64,000 bases of DNA, taken from positions 38,569-102,568 of the forward strand of contig QKJQ01000029.1 of NCBI GenBank assembly GCA_003249225.1, given 5' to 3'. The notes under the pieces were generated by a model, which was given only the letters and a program-made list of their open reading frames with translations, made no database searches and was not told where the DNA came from. Positions 52,809 to 61,503 of this stretch are shown one piece after another (position 1 is the first letter of the stretch; every line of letters begins with the position of its first letter). A program made the translations under genes and the position numbers. The stretch comes from Clostridia bacterium. Lineage in GTDB: Bacteria > Bacillota > Clostridia > Lachnospirales > Lachnospiraceae.

Positions 52809-53684
52809 TTACCCTACCTGTTCTAACCTATATTTTTCAGCTAATAATGCATACAGGGTAATCCATTTGTTGGGTTCGCCAATCTTTCCAACTTCAAAAT
52901 ACGGAAAGGATCTGTCCAGAATATATCTGCCCTCAGAATCTTTTTTGCTTTCTAATAACTCCAATGCTTTTTTACAATTAGGATGATTTGCGCTGCCAAG
53001 AATCGAAAGACCGTAGATCGTCATTTGCAGACCCAGTTTTACATGGTCAAATGGATAATAGGTTCCAGTCATCTCCTCGATAATTGCTTTTTCTGCGTCA
53101 TCAGAACGAAAAGCAACGTAATGGCTTGTATAGAAGTCTGTCAGCAGATTGAACTGTGGCAGAATAACAGCAATCTTTTTCAACTCGGCAGCAAGTAAAA
53201 GGTAAGTAGTCGTTTGGCGGTAGCAACCCATTGCGGGAAGCTTGGAATCATTCGTTTTTTTCGACTTATCAAGACAACGACAGGTACCATCTTCCCGAAT
53301 GCTTGAAAACGCTGTCGTGATTTCTTCTTTCACCCAGGGGTGTTCATAAAAACCTAGACGCACCAGATTCCTTAACAATAATACTTTGGAACATTTCATG
53401 CTGCGGTCCAACTTTTTGATCACGCGTTCAACGTAGTTATCAATCGCTACATCAGAGCGGGTCAGTCCAAATTCCGAAAGTGCACAAAGTGCAGTAACAT
53501 CATCCCATTTTTTATCAGGCGTAAACTTGTCCATGATAAGCTTTTGTGTTTCTGCTGTCAATAAGTCATCGCGTGTCTTTTTTACTTCTGAATCATCTTT
53601 TGGCATACCGATAAGTTCGGTCTGTGTACGGTATCTTACTTCTGGATTTACGCTCTCAAGAAGCCATTGGACAGCATTGTTCAT
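52809..53684 (-). CDS. alpha/alpha-toroid-like protein of unknown function
   Basis: 291 residues, almost entirely helical, with repeated helix pairs and small aromatic-rich turns (AVQWLLESVNPEVRYRTQTEL, LLLRNLVRLGFYEHPWVKEEI, IREDGTCRCLDKSKKTN, LGLQMTIYGLSILGSANHPNC, KWITLYALLAEKYRL). This pattern resembles the squalene-cyclase/prenyltransferase-like toroid found in uncharacterised Firmicutes proteins. The DGTCRCLD stretch could hold metal, which is a guess. AAAGGAG precedes the ATG. Confidence 0.75.
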   Translation of the reverse strand: MNNAVQWLLESVNPEVRYRTQTELIGMPKDDSEVKKTRDDLLTAETQKLIMDKFTPDKKWDDVTALCALSEFGLTRSDVAIDNYVERVIKKLDRSMKCSKVLLLRNLVRLGFYEHPWVKEEITTAFSSIREDGTCRCLDKSKKTNDSKLPAMGCYRQTTTYLLLAAELKKIAVILPQFNLLTDFYTSHYVAFRSDDAEKAIIEEMTGTYYPFDHVKLGLQMTIYGLSILGSANHPNCKKALELLESKKDSEGRYILDRSFPYFEVGKIGEPNKWITLYALLAEKYRLEQVG

Positions 53685-53752
53685 GGGTGTTTACTCCTTT
53701 ATCCCGAAAAATAAGTCGTCTCATAAGAAAACCTCTTATTACAACTTCATGT

Positions 53753-54358
53753 TTATCTGATACAGTTTAAATGTACAAGACTATTGGCGAAGACGATTCT
53801 TCGATTGTTGTTTTCGATGTTCCATTTATGTATTCCGGTATCTCCTGTAGACAGGAAAACAGTATCGTTACTTGGTAATTGTAAAAAACTTCTGAACAGC
53901 ATATTTATCATACCACCATGGGTAACAATTGCGATAGAATCCTCGGACTGATTTTCATTAATGATTTTTGAAAGAATATTTTCTGCACGAGCTCTGAAAT
54001 TAATCATACTTTCACAACCATACATTGCTGTATGAGGATATTTAACAGGTGGTGCAGGATATTTGATTTTTGCTTCCTCACGTGAAAGACCGGCCAAAAG
54101 ACCATTTTGCCACTCCATAAGGTCATCTTCAAACTGAACGGATATTCCGGTTTGCTGGCTTAAATATTGTGCTGTTTGCGCGGTTCTTTTCAGTGGACTT
54201 GCAAATACTTTTGTTATATAAAAGTTTTCTGCAACCCATGCAGCCATTAATTGTGCTTGATTCTTCCCTTCCTCGGTCAATTCATAGTCTGCTCTGCCTT
54301 CAAGGACATTTAACAGATCTGCTTCTGATTGCCCATGCCGAATAACGTATAAATTCAT
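53753..54358 (-). CDS. histidine phosphatase family protein (PGM-like)
   Basis: About 201 residues. The catalytic RHG motif is VIRHGQSEADLLNVLEGR at the N terminus, and the second His is in IVTHGGMINMLFR; VFASPLKRTAQTAQYL carries the conserved Arg. AGGTGGTG lies before the ATG at 54358. The open frame runs 94 codons further upstream through a repeat array, but that part lacks a ribosome site and is not protein-like. Members include phosphoglycerate mutases and cobalamin or sugar phosphatases. The substrate is unknown. Confidence 0.9.
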   Translation of the reverse strand: MNLYVIRHGQSEADLLNVLEGRADYELTEEGKNQAQLMAAWVAENFYITKVFASPLKRTAQTAQYLSQQTGISVQFEDDLMEWQNGLLAGLSREEAKIKYPAPPVKYPHTAMYGCESMINFRARAENILSKIINENQSEDSIAIVTHGGMINMLFRSFLQLPSNDTVFLSTGDTGIHKWNIENNNRRIVFANSLVHLNCIR

Positions 54359-54551
54359 AGATACACCACCTAATAGGATCTTTCGTTCGCCACTTTTAAA
54401 GCAGGCGAACTTTTTGTTACTAAAAATATAATAGCATATCAAAGCATAAAAACAAACTAAATTTACCAGTTCTCTGTTTATGCTTTTGTGATGTTCATCG
54501 GAGAGAGTCATATAGAGGTTATTATAGAGGTGTTTGATTCTAGCATGGCAA

Positions 54552-54627
54552 TGAGCATAGATTGAGCATAGATTGAGCATAGATTGAGCATTGAGCATAG
54601 ATTGAGCATTGAGCAATGAGCATAGAT
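54552..54627. repeat. tandem TGAGCATAGAT repeat
   Basis: The 11-base unit TGAGCATAGAT is repeated at about 54552, 54563, 54574, then mixed with shorter TGAGCAT copies (54585-54627). It lies in the 519-base spacer 54359-54877 between the histidine phosphatase and a lipoprotein gene, which otherwise shows no gene. Confidence 0.88.
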
Positions 54628-54877
54628 CAAGAAGAAACAACCTTGAAAACAGGTAAAACGAAGGAAATCAGGTAAAATAATGTAAAAAAGTGAGAAATCA
54701 TGATATATGTCTATTTGAAACTTTGGTTTTAATCAGTAGGATATATATGGAAGGCAATTCCATAGAGTAATAGTTCAGGAATAATGTGTGTCATTGTAAC
54801 TTTACGAAGGTAACAAAAGTTCAGGTAACAAAAGTATGAAATTAATTTATGTAAAGATGAGTAAAGGAGAAAAGAGT

Positions 54878-56170
54878 ATGAAGAAAAATTTAGTAAAGCT
54901 TTTCGTAATTATGGTAATTGTTGCGTTAACCGGAGCATGTGGGGATGCTGCTTCGGCAACGAATACGAGCAACAATGAGCCAACCATTGCTGTTGATGCA
55001 ACGGCTACACCGGAACCAGCAAAAGAACCAACCGTGGAGCCGACACCTCAGGAAGAGCCGGAAAATCAAGAAGCAACTATAACACCGGAAGAACCGGACG
55101 CAACAAAGATACCGGACGAACCAGTGAATACAGAGGATTCAGAAGTATCAGAATTTCCCAAAGAAATGCTTTCTGAATATACGGCATTAGACATCTATGA
55201 ATCAGCCTATATAAGTATATGGATAGACAAGGATGGTGTAATTAATGCATCCTTTGAGAATGATTCTGTAAGTGAGATATTTACAGAGGTTACTTATCAA
55301 AATGGTTTGTATGCTTTCTTAAATGATAATGCTAATTTAACCTTGATTTATCAGGATAGTGAGTATAACAGAGTGCAATACGAGTATTTTGATAATGAGA
55401 CGGTCTGGTACATGGGACTTGCAGATAATGCTGTTCAATCTGAGGTTTCAACAGAACGAAAAGACTCCATCTTTGATTTGCTGGATGCAGGCGAGGTCAT
55501 ATCAATGGATGATATGACAGATGAAGTCTATTATGATATGCTAAGTCGCATTTATGTTTCACCGGATTGTCATGGAACTTTTGTTACAAATGAAATGACA
55601 GCAAATCTTGATTTCTATTATAAAGATAAATATAATCAGGAGTATTATATATGGATTGACTCAATGAGCGAAGATGGAACAATTTACTATGGAAAGACAA
55701 ATCAGTTCGATTATGAAGTTGCCATTGATGTAAGCAATCCAGATGGATTCATTATCTTGTATGAACGATATGAGAGCGGTGGTTTTGTATATGAAGAAGT
55801 CAGATTTAAGAGCTATGACAGACCCTATTATGCGGATATCAATCAAGGAACCTATCTTACACAGTCAGGAGAGGTGGTCACGGTTTCTGTAGATGATTAT
55901 GATATGTTGAGTGTTACGATTGCCCCTTACGGTGCAGATTATGTAAACACTCAGATGTATGGACTGTATTATGATAGGGGATACTATGTGTACAGTTGTA
56001 TTACGACAGAATCCGGACTTGACTCCGATGCATACCGTGTCTATTTTTCAGATGATAATTGGCATTTAGAAATTACGGACATATCAGTGAATGGTTATCG
56101 AAGTGAGTCCTTTTACTCGGCAGAAGAATTCGATGACAACGAAGGTTATGATGAATCGGTCGAAGAATAG
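54878..56170 (+). CDS. lipoprotein with Pro/Glu/Thr-rich stalk
   Basis: About 430 residues. Signal MKKNLVKLFVIMVIVALTGAC ends in a lipobox. Residues about 35-105 are a stalk of PTP/EPE/TPE repeats. The remaining 320 residues are acidic and rich in aromatic residues (YDMLSRIYVSPDCHG, DFYYKDKYNQEYYIWIDSM, YYDRGYYVYSCI) and are likely beta-sheet, of no recognised family. AAAGGAGAAAAG precedes the ATG at 54878, so the ATG 14 codons upstream is not used. Its last codons and stop are duplicated once (CGAAGAATAG at 56161 and 56172). Confidence 0.85.
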   Translation: MKKNLVKLFVIMVIVALTGACGDAASATNTSNNEPTIAVDATATPEPAKEPTVEPTPQEEPENQEATITPEEPDATKIPDEPVNTEDSEVSEFPKEMLSEYTALDIYESAYISIWIDKDGVINASFENDSVSEIFTEVTYQNGLYAFLNDNANLTLIYQDSEYNRVQYEYFDNETVWYMGLADNAVQSEVSTERKDSIFDLLDAGEVISMDDMTDEVYYDMLSRIYVSPDCHGTFVTNEMTANLDFYYKDKYNQEYYIWIDSMSEDGTIYYGKTNQFDYEVAIDVSNPDGFIILYERYESGGFVYEEVRFKSYDRPYYADINQGTYLTQSGEVVTVSVDDYDMLSVTIAPYGADYVNTQMYGLYYDRGYYVYSCITTESGLDSDAYRVYFSDDNWHLEITDISVNGYRSESFYSAEEFDDNEGYDESVEE

Positions 56171-56195
56171 ACGAAGAATAGCTTCATGAGACCAA

Positions 56196-56230
56196 AAAAC
56201 CACAGTATATTTGGATGCTGTGGTTTTTCT
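56196..56230 (+). terminator. rho-independent terminator after the stalked lipoprotein gene
   Basis: AAACCACAG (56197-56205) pairs with CTGTGGTTT (56218-56226), followed by TTTCTTTT. It ends the single-gene transcript. Confidence 0.9.
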
Positions 56231-56354
56231 TTTGAACATATCATGTGATAAACTAAGAAGAAACATTTGCAAGATTTAAATCAAAAAAGATTTTACTTAT
56301 AAAAAATGAACGAATACTCTTGTAATTTTATCATAAATTATATAGAGTAATAGA

Positions 56355-56445
56355 GGAGCGTTACATTACTGACGGAATCAGGTGACTGTATGGGTGTACC
56401 CATGGGAAGTGTAGCGAATATTGTGGTCGACCGTCTGGGCAAGTG
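56355..56445 (+). promoter_or_regulatory. ZTP (pfl) riboswitch
   Basis: GTGACTGTATGGGTG-TACCCATGGGAAGTG (56383-56411, shown in two parts) matches the first domain of the ZTP aptamer, and CCGTCTGGGCA (56431-56441) matches its strongly conserved second element. It precedes the two last enzymes of IMP synthesis, the classic ZTP target, so low 10-formyl-tetrahydrofolate should raise their expression. The expression platform was not resolved. Confidence 0.88.
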
Positions 56446-56559
56446 ATACTGTATATGTTGTATGGTGTTTTTCTTGGCTGGATTTTTTTATGGGAAAATA
56501 CATAACATATCTTGATATCATTCATTAGTAAAATATATCAATAAAATGGAGGATGAGTA

Positions 56560-57273
56560 ATGGAGTTAGTATCATTAGAAAAGGATTTACAAAACAACAG
56601 TTATCCCGGACGAGGAATCGTAATTGGTAAATCCAAGAACGAAAGATTCGCAGTTACTGCATATTTTATTATGGGAAGAAGTTCAAACAGCCGTAATCGT
56701 ATTTTTGTGGAAGATGGAGCAGGAATACGCACACAGGCCTTTGACCCTTCCAAGTTAGAAGATCCAAGCCTTATCATCTATGCCCCTGTTCGTGTGTTGG
56801 GAAACAAAACCATTGTAACGAATGGTGATCAGACGGATACGATCTATGAAGGAATGGATAAACAGCTGACATTTGAACAGTCTTTGCGCAGTCGGGAGTT
56901 TGAGCCGGATGCACCCAATTATACACCTAGAATTTCCGGAATCATGCATATTGATAAAGGCTCCTATAACTACGCACTTTCTATTCTAAAGAGCAACAAT
57001 GGGAATCCTGATGCTTGCAATCGTTATACGTTTGCTTATGAGAATCCAGTGGCCGGTGAAGGACATTTTATTCATACCTATATGCATGATGGAGATCCAT
57101 TGCCAAGCTTTGAAGGAGAACCAAAGCTGATTTCTGTTCCGGATAGCATAGATTCTTTTACAGAAACAATATGGAATTCCTTAAATAATGAGAATAAAGT
57201 ATCTTTATTCGTACGATATATTGACATTGCAACGGGTGAAACATTTACCAAGATCGTGAATAAAAATAACTAG
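56560..57273 (+). CDS. IMP cyclohydrolase (PurO-like)
   Basis: 237 residues. The start NNSYPGRGIVIGKSKNERF, with AYFIMGRSSNSRNR, IIYAPVRV and YTPRISGI, matches the archaeal PurO-like IMP cyclohydrolase family also found in Clostridia. It closes the ring of FAICAR to give IMP, the final purine step. AATGGAGGATG lies before the ATG. The next gene starts within a few bases and supplies the preceding formyltransferase step, together replacing a fused PurH. Confidence 0.93.
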   Translation: MELVSLEKDLQNNSYPGRGIVIGKSKNERFAVTAYFIMGRSSNSRNRIFVEDGAGIRTQAFDPSKLEDPSLIIYAPVRVLGNKTIVTNGDQTDTIYEGMDKQLTFEQSLRSREFEPDAPNYTPRISGIMHIDKGSYNYALSILKSNNGNPDACNRYTFAYENPVAGEGHFIHTYMHDGDPLPSFEGEPKLISVPDSIDSFTETIWNSLNNENKVSLFVRYIDIATGETFTKIVNKNN

Positions 57274-57287
57274 AGAGGATGAATATT

Positions 57288-58466
57288 ATGAAAGAGATTC
57301 AATTAAAGTATGGCTGTAACCCAAATCAGAAACCTTCCCGTATCTATATGCAGGACGGCAGTGAACTTCCTGTAGAGGTCGTAAATGGAAAGCCGGGATA
57401 TATAAATTTTCTTGATGCGCTCAATGGCTGGCAGTTAGTGAAGGAATTAAAGGCAGCAACGAACCTTCCGGCAGCAACATCTTTTAAGCATGTATCTCCT
57501 GCAGGGGCAGCCGTAGGCCTTCCCTTAACAGAAACACTTGCAAAGATCTATTCTGTTGATGATTTAGGCGATCTATCACCTTTAGCGAGCGCCTATGCCA
57601 GAGCAAGAGGTGCAGACAGAATGTCTTCTTATGGTGACTATATTGCACTGTCTGATGTTTGTGATGTTGATACAGCACGTGTGATCAGCCGTGAATTTTC
57701 AGATGGAATTATTGCACCGGGATATGAACCGGAAGCTTTGGAAATCTTAAAAGCAAAGAAAAAAGGCGCCTATAATATCATAAAGGTTGATGCAGATTAT
57801 ATGCCACAGCCTCTCGAAACAAAGCAGATCTATGGTATTTCCTTCGAACAGGGACGGAATGATTTTGCTATAAATGATGAGCTGTTTACGAATATCGTTA
57901 CAGAGAATAAGGACCTTCCAGAAGCTGCAGTCATTGATATGAAGATCGCTATGATTACACTGAAATATACACAGTCAAACTCTGTTTGCTATGTGAAGAA
58001 TGGGCAGGCAATTGGTATCGGAGCCGGTCAACAGTCTCGTATTCACTGTACAAGATTAGCAGGAAGCAAAGCAGATAACTGGTATCTTCGTCAGTCCCCT
58101 AAGGTTATAAACCTTGAGTTTTTAGATACCCTCCGTCGTGCTGACAAGGATAATGCAATTGATCTTTACATTGGTGAAGATTATATGGATGTTTTGGCAG
58201 ATGGTGCCTGGGAGAAAACCTTCAAAGTTAAGCCGACCGTATTTACCGCGGAAGAAAAACGAGCATGGCTTGATGCAAATACTGAAGTTACGATTGGTTC
58301 AGATGCATTTTTCCCATTTTCAGATAACATCGACCGCGCCTTTCGAAGTGGTGTAAAATACGTTGCACAGCCGGGTGGATCGATCCGTGATGATCTGGTA
58401 ATCGAAAGCTGCAACAAACATGGAATGGTAATGTGCATGACAGGAATGCGGTTGTTCCATCACTAA
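57288..58466 (+). CDS. AICAR formyltransferase (PurH C-terminal-domain type, stand-alone)
   Basis: About 392 residues. KYGCNPNQKPSRIYM, SFKHVSPAGAAVG, MSSYGDYIALSD and IGIGAGQQSRIHCTRLAG are the AICAR transformylase motifs, with the key His in KHVSPAG. It adds a formyl group from 10-formyl-tetrahydrofolate to AICAR. There is no cyclohydrolase domain; the upstream gene does that. GAGAGG is best spaced for the ATG at 57288, three codons inside the first one. A strong terminator follows. Confidence 0.93.
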   Translation: MKEIQLKYGCNPNQKPSRIYMQDGSELPVEVVNGKPGYINFLDALNGWQLVKELKAATNLPAATSFKHVSPAGAAVGLPLTETLAKIYSVDDLGDLSPLASAYARARGADRMSSYGDYIALSDVCDVDTARVISREFSDGIIAPGYEPEALEILKAKKKGAYNIIKVDADYMPQPLETKQIYGISFEQGRNDFAINDELFTNIVTENKDLPEAAVIDMKIAMITLKYTQSNSVCYVKNGQAIGIGAGQQSRIHCTRLAGSKADNWYLRQSPKVINLEFLDTLRRADKDNAIDLYIGEDYMDVLADGAWEKTFKVKPTVFTAEEKRAWLDANTEVTIGSDAFFPFSDNIDRAFRSGVKYVAQPGGSIRDDLVIESCNKHGMVMCMTGMRLFHH

Positions 58467-58515
58467 AGACAGAAAAAGTTCTGGGAAGCTTTACCATAAA
58501 ATATGTCTCTATACA

Positions 58516-58555
58516 CAAACTTGCACGATCAATATAAGTGCAAGTTTGTTTTTTC
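58516..58555 (+). terminator. rho-independent terminator of the purine unit
   Basis: AAACTTGCAC (58517-58526) pairs with GTGCAAGTTT (58538-58547), then GTTTTTTCT. The rest of the 403-base spacer to 58869 holds no visible gene. Confidence 0.92.
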
Positions 58556-58869
58556 TAGAGGTGTAATTTAGGTGTTGCTATACTCTTTGCGTTTAACCCG
58601 TTTGTTACGATTTCAATAGATTTATACGCTGGTATCCTTTCTGATAAAGTCCAGTACGATTTTCATTGGTTTGAACGTTTTTGTCATTAATGAACTTTTG
58701 AAGCTTATAGATCTTGTAAAGCTCTGTAAAAGTTCCATTTCGTTCTTGACCAGTACAAAAATCTTTCATTTTGAATTGACATCTCCTAGTATCATACTAT
58801 TCATATATTTTTTTAAAATGGATTACATTCTCGTTGAAACAAAAATTTTGAAACGAATAGTATGGACAT

Positions 58870-59520
58870 TTAATATTCACCCATATCTTTATACTTTTTG
58901 AGGATTGCTATCCAATCGTGTGCTTTGCCCTCAAAATTTTCTGGGTTAACAGGATAATGAACATTGTATAGGTATCCTTTTTCACCATATCTTCCTTGAG
59001 TTATTTCATCTAAATTCACTTCATCTGCCAAAATATTTACAACTTCTAAACATAGTAAAACGTGGGTATCACCTTCTTTTATCTCGCGTTCCCAAAGATA
59101 GCGGCATTCAAGATTGAGAAAGCACTCTTTAATGCGTGGTGCATTTACGCTTGTGGCTTGTTCAGCTGTAAGGCCAGACAATGTTATTTCATCATGATCG
59201 AATCCATTGTTTGTGATTGTTGCAGAACATTTGTCATAAATATCCGCAGAAGGGAAATTCAATACCGCCACACCTTTTTCTTGCAGTGTTTGATACATAT
59301 GCCCTGATTTATTTACACTTGAAAGAATGGCATAAAAGCCATTTGGACTACCATTAAAACATGCCCATGATTGTAAACAAGCATTCGGCTTGCCGTTGGA
59401 TTTATAAGAAGTAACGACAAAAAGCGGTGATGGTATGGCAGTAACAAAATCCATCCATGAAAAACCATAAGTTTCCATATTATTCATAGACTCTGGGATA
59501 ATGGAATATTCTTTTTTCAT
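58870..59520 (-). CDS. flavin reductase-like (FMN-binding split barrel) protein
   Basis: About 216 residues. The split-barrel pattern is visible: FVTAIPSPLFVVTSYKSNGKPNACLQSWACFNGSPNGFYAIL near the N terminus and HVLLCLEVVNI later. Such proteins bind FMN and reduce it or act as simple oxidoreductases. AGGAAGGTG is upstream of two close ATGs (59526 and 59520); the second has better spacing but either is possible. It is transcribed away from the genomic-island boundary. Confidence 0.85.
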   Translation of the reverse strand: MKKEYSIIPESMNNMETYGFSWMDFVTAIPSPLFVVTSYKSNGKPNACLQSWACFNGSPNGFYAILSSVNKSGHMYQTLQEKGVAVLNFPSADIYDKCSATITNNGFDHDEITLSGLTAEQATSVNAPRIKECFLNLECRYLWEREIKEGDTHVLLCLEVVNILADEVNLDEITQGRYGEKGYLYNVHYPVNPENFEGKAHDWIAILKKYKDMGEY

Positions 59521-59805
59521 TAACATACACCTTCCTGTTAAATTACCTTATTGGTTATTAAAACATAAATAGTATAGCATCTGCATGCATTGATTACAAC
59601 ATATTCCAAGTATGGTTACACAAACACGTATATGCATTGGTAAAAGATTATTGGATTAGTTTTTCATTTCTCAGATATCAGACAAGTGAGGAAGCTACCG
59701 CATACTACTTGAAAACGAATGTGTAATGTATTTAAGTGTCTACAGCCTGTTTGCAACGTTAAATATGGATGAAATCCTTTCTTAGATATAACGTCAGCAT
59801 AGAAA

Positions 59806-59890
59806 AAATCCCTTGAGAATCAAGGGATTTGGCAAGCACGAGACGGGATTCGAACCATAATCCTATCCTGCAAATACTGAAAAGAAAGGG
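59806..59890 (-). repeat. attachment-site copy 1: tRNA 3' end plus terminator
   Basis: On the minus strand the sequence reads GTTCGAATCCCGTCTCGTGC (59855-59836), the T-loop, T-stem and acceptor 3' strand of a tRNA, then a hairpin AAATCCCTTGA/TCAAGGGATTT with T-run. The 5' part of the tRNA is missing. The block aligns without gaps to 62483-62567, offset 2677 bases, with further matches such as CAAATACTGA (59871-59880). Confidence 0.85.
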
Positions 59891-59910
59891 GTTCTATCCA
59901 CTTCTGATTT

Positions 59911-59932
59911 ATGTGCACATAATAGTGCACAT
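59911..59932. promoter_or_regulatory. paired GTGCACAT sites inside the left island end
   Basis: ATGTGCACAT (59911-59920) and GTGCACAT (59925-59932) are a direct pair just inside attachment copy 1. The same pair occurs just inside copy 2 (62450-62468). They may be arm sites for the recombinase that moved the element. Confidence 0.5.
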
Positions 59933-60113
59933 ATTTTTTGGGTTTAACCTAAAGATATTTTACGCGCTAATAATTTGATAATTACGTTAATAAATCTGAT
60001 TTTATTGTTATAATTACGGTAAATGATATGCTGTTTACCTTAGTACTTCATGATGTAACACTCTATAACAATTAATGATTGTTCATTAATGTTAATGTAT
60101 ATTAAAAATAAAC

Positions 60114-60142
60114 TTGACTATCATTAACAATAATGATATAAC
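60114..60142 (+). promoter_or_regulatory. promoter with palindromic operator before the DeoR gene
   Basis: TTGACT (60114-60119) and TATAAC (60137-60142) are 17 bases apart. The spacer is TCATTA-ACAA-TAATGA, a perfect dyad, and a related dyad ATTAATGA-TTG-TTCATTAAT lies upstream (60071-60090). Repression by the DeoR-type protein of its own gene is likely. Confidence 0.75.
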
Positions 60143-60202
60143 TTTAATAAAGATGAATTTGAGTCGACGCGAATTCGCTTTAAAAAAGAAAGGAGTATAA
60201 TC

Positions 60203-60982
60203 ATGTTTATTGAAGAACGTCATCAGTCAATTTTAGATATCATCAAAGATAACGGAAGAATTTCAATTAGTGAAATACAGGAAAAATTTGATGTCTCAGT
60301 TGATTCGGCACGAAGGGATTTAAGGATTCTTGAAGAAAAAGGGTTACTTAAACGAACCCATGGTGGGGCTATTCCTATAATGCAAGTAGGCATGCTACCA
60401 CCGAGATACAGGGACATGAAAAATCTTGAGGTAACTAACAATAATGTCGCTATTGCTAAAAAGGCAGCAGAATTTGTAAAAGAAAGCGATATTGTTTATT
60501 TAAATAGCGGTTCTTCAGGGTTTATCATGGTAAAATATTTACCGAGAGATATTAACTACACACTCGTTGTGAACTCTCCTACATTAGCTGACGAACTAAA
60601 ATATTGGGATAATGTTACAGTCTATGTAGTAGGTGGTAAAATGCGAATGCATGGCAATACATCTATAGTTGATAGTTTTGCAACAGAGTTTGTAAAAAAC
60701 ATGCACTTTGATATAAGTTTTATGACGGGTGCTGGTATAGACGCAAATTTCGGGTTTTCCAATGGAACAGCTGAAACAGCAGTTTTTCAAAAAACTGTAA
60801 TTGAAAATTCTAGAAAAAATGTATTGTTATTACCCAATGAGAAAATTGGATTTAAGGCATTTATTAAGGTTTGTGACACAAACAGATTTGACTATCTGAT
60901 AACTGATTGGGAAGCAGTTGAGGATGAACTGAACAAGATTGAAGAAACTGGAGTGAAAGTAATTGTAGTTGACAAGGAATAA
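60203..60982 (+). CDS. DeoR/GlpR-family transcriptional regulator
   Basis: 259 residues. The DeoR signature is complete: ERHQSILDIIKDNGRISISEIQEKFDVSVDSARRDLRILEEKGLLKRTHGGAI (residues 5-57). The C-terminal sugar-phosphate sensing domain follows (NSGSSGFIMVKYL, TGAGIDANFGFSN, IENSRKNVLLLPNEKIGFKAF, KVIVVDKE). AAAGGAG precedes the ATG. It lies in the tRNA-flanked element without adjacent sugar genes, so it probably controls itself or genes elsewhere. A 13-pair hairpin (60987-61015) follows its stop. Confidence 0.93.
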   Translation: MFIEERHQSILDIIKDNGRISISEIQEKFDVSVDSARRDLRILEEKGLLKRTHGGAIPIMQVGMLPPRYRDMKNLEVTNNNVAIAKKAAEFVKESDIVYLNSGSSGFIMVKYLPRDINYTLVVNSPTLADELKYWDNVTVYVVGGKMRMHGNTSIVDSFATEFVKNMHFDISFMTGAGIDANFGFSNGTAETAVFQKTVIENSRKNVLLLPNEKIGFKAFIKVCDTNRFDYLITDWEAVEDELNKIEETGVKVIVVDKE

Positions 60983-60986
60983 TCGT

Positions 60987-61015
60987 GAATAGGGTTGGCA
61001 TAGCCAACCCTATTC
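60987..61015 (+). terminator. 13-bp stem-loop after the DeoR gene
   Basis: GAATAGGGTTGGC pairs with GCCAACCCTATTC around the three-base loop ATA, starting five bases after the stop. There is no T-run, so it is a weak or factor-dependent terminator or a protective 3' end. Confidence 0.6.
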
Positions 61016-61250
61016 AACTGTAAAGAATTAATAATTGAAATTATCAATAATCTGTGTACACCTTTTATAAATGTGTATCTCCTACACATCCAAAAATTGT
61101 GTAGACTTTCTTTTGTATAAAAACTAAATTAATTCAATTGATTAGTCTTTAATGGGTAATCAAATAAAAGTGATGCTGAACCTAATTATGCTTTAAAAAT
61201 AATGAAATACGTCATATAGATGCATAATCATCGATGAATGAGACGGAATC

Positions 61251-61292
61251 AAACAACGAAGTTCCATGCTATGCATGGATCCTTCGTTGTTT
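61251..61292 (+). terminator. long stem-loop in the DeoR-Mob spacer
   Basis: AAACAACGAAG (61251-61261) pairs with CTTCGTTGTTT (61282-61292), with an inner CCATGC/GCATGG helix. It ends in TTTT and fits a terminator. The flanking spacer 61016-61503 holds no protein gene. Confidence 0.65.
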
Positions 61293-61320
61293 TGATGTGT
61301 GGATGATGCAAAAGCGTCGC

Positions 61321-61370
61321 AGACCCCTCGGAGAGCGAGCAGGGCAGTTGCAGTTTACTGCCCTAGTGAG
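61321..61370 (+). other. candidate transfer origin (oriT) before the relaxase gene
   Basis: A stem AGGGCAGT (61341-61348) / ACTGCCCT (61357-61364) lies after GACCCCTCGGAGAGCGAGC and 140 bases before the relaxase gene. MobV-type elements carry their nick site and hairpin just upstream of mob, so this is the best candidate. No known nick sequence was matched. Confidence 0.4.
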
Positions 61371-61503
61371 TTAATACAGATAATCTGAAATATAAGAGTT
61401 GAAAATCCTTTTCTGAAAAAAATGAAAAAAGTGCTTCTTTTTAAAGTCGTCTGTCATTTTTATTAATGTACCAGATTAACGAATTTTAAAGGAGGAAATT
61501 CTT

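Noticed and set aside
54359..54640. 94-residue N-terminal extension of the histidine phosphatase
   Set aside because: It is made from a tandem repeat and AT-rich spacer, and the ATG at 54358 has AGGTGGTG upstream and starts exactly at the family N terminus.
59836..59855. A functional tRNA gene
   Set aside because: Only the T-loop-to-acceptor 3' part exists; no 5' acceptor strand, D-arm or anticodon arm precedes it. The same is true at 62513-62532.
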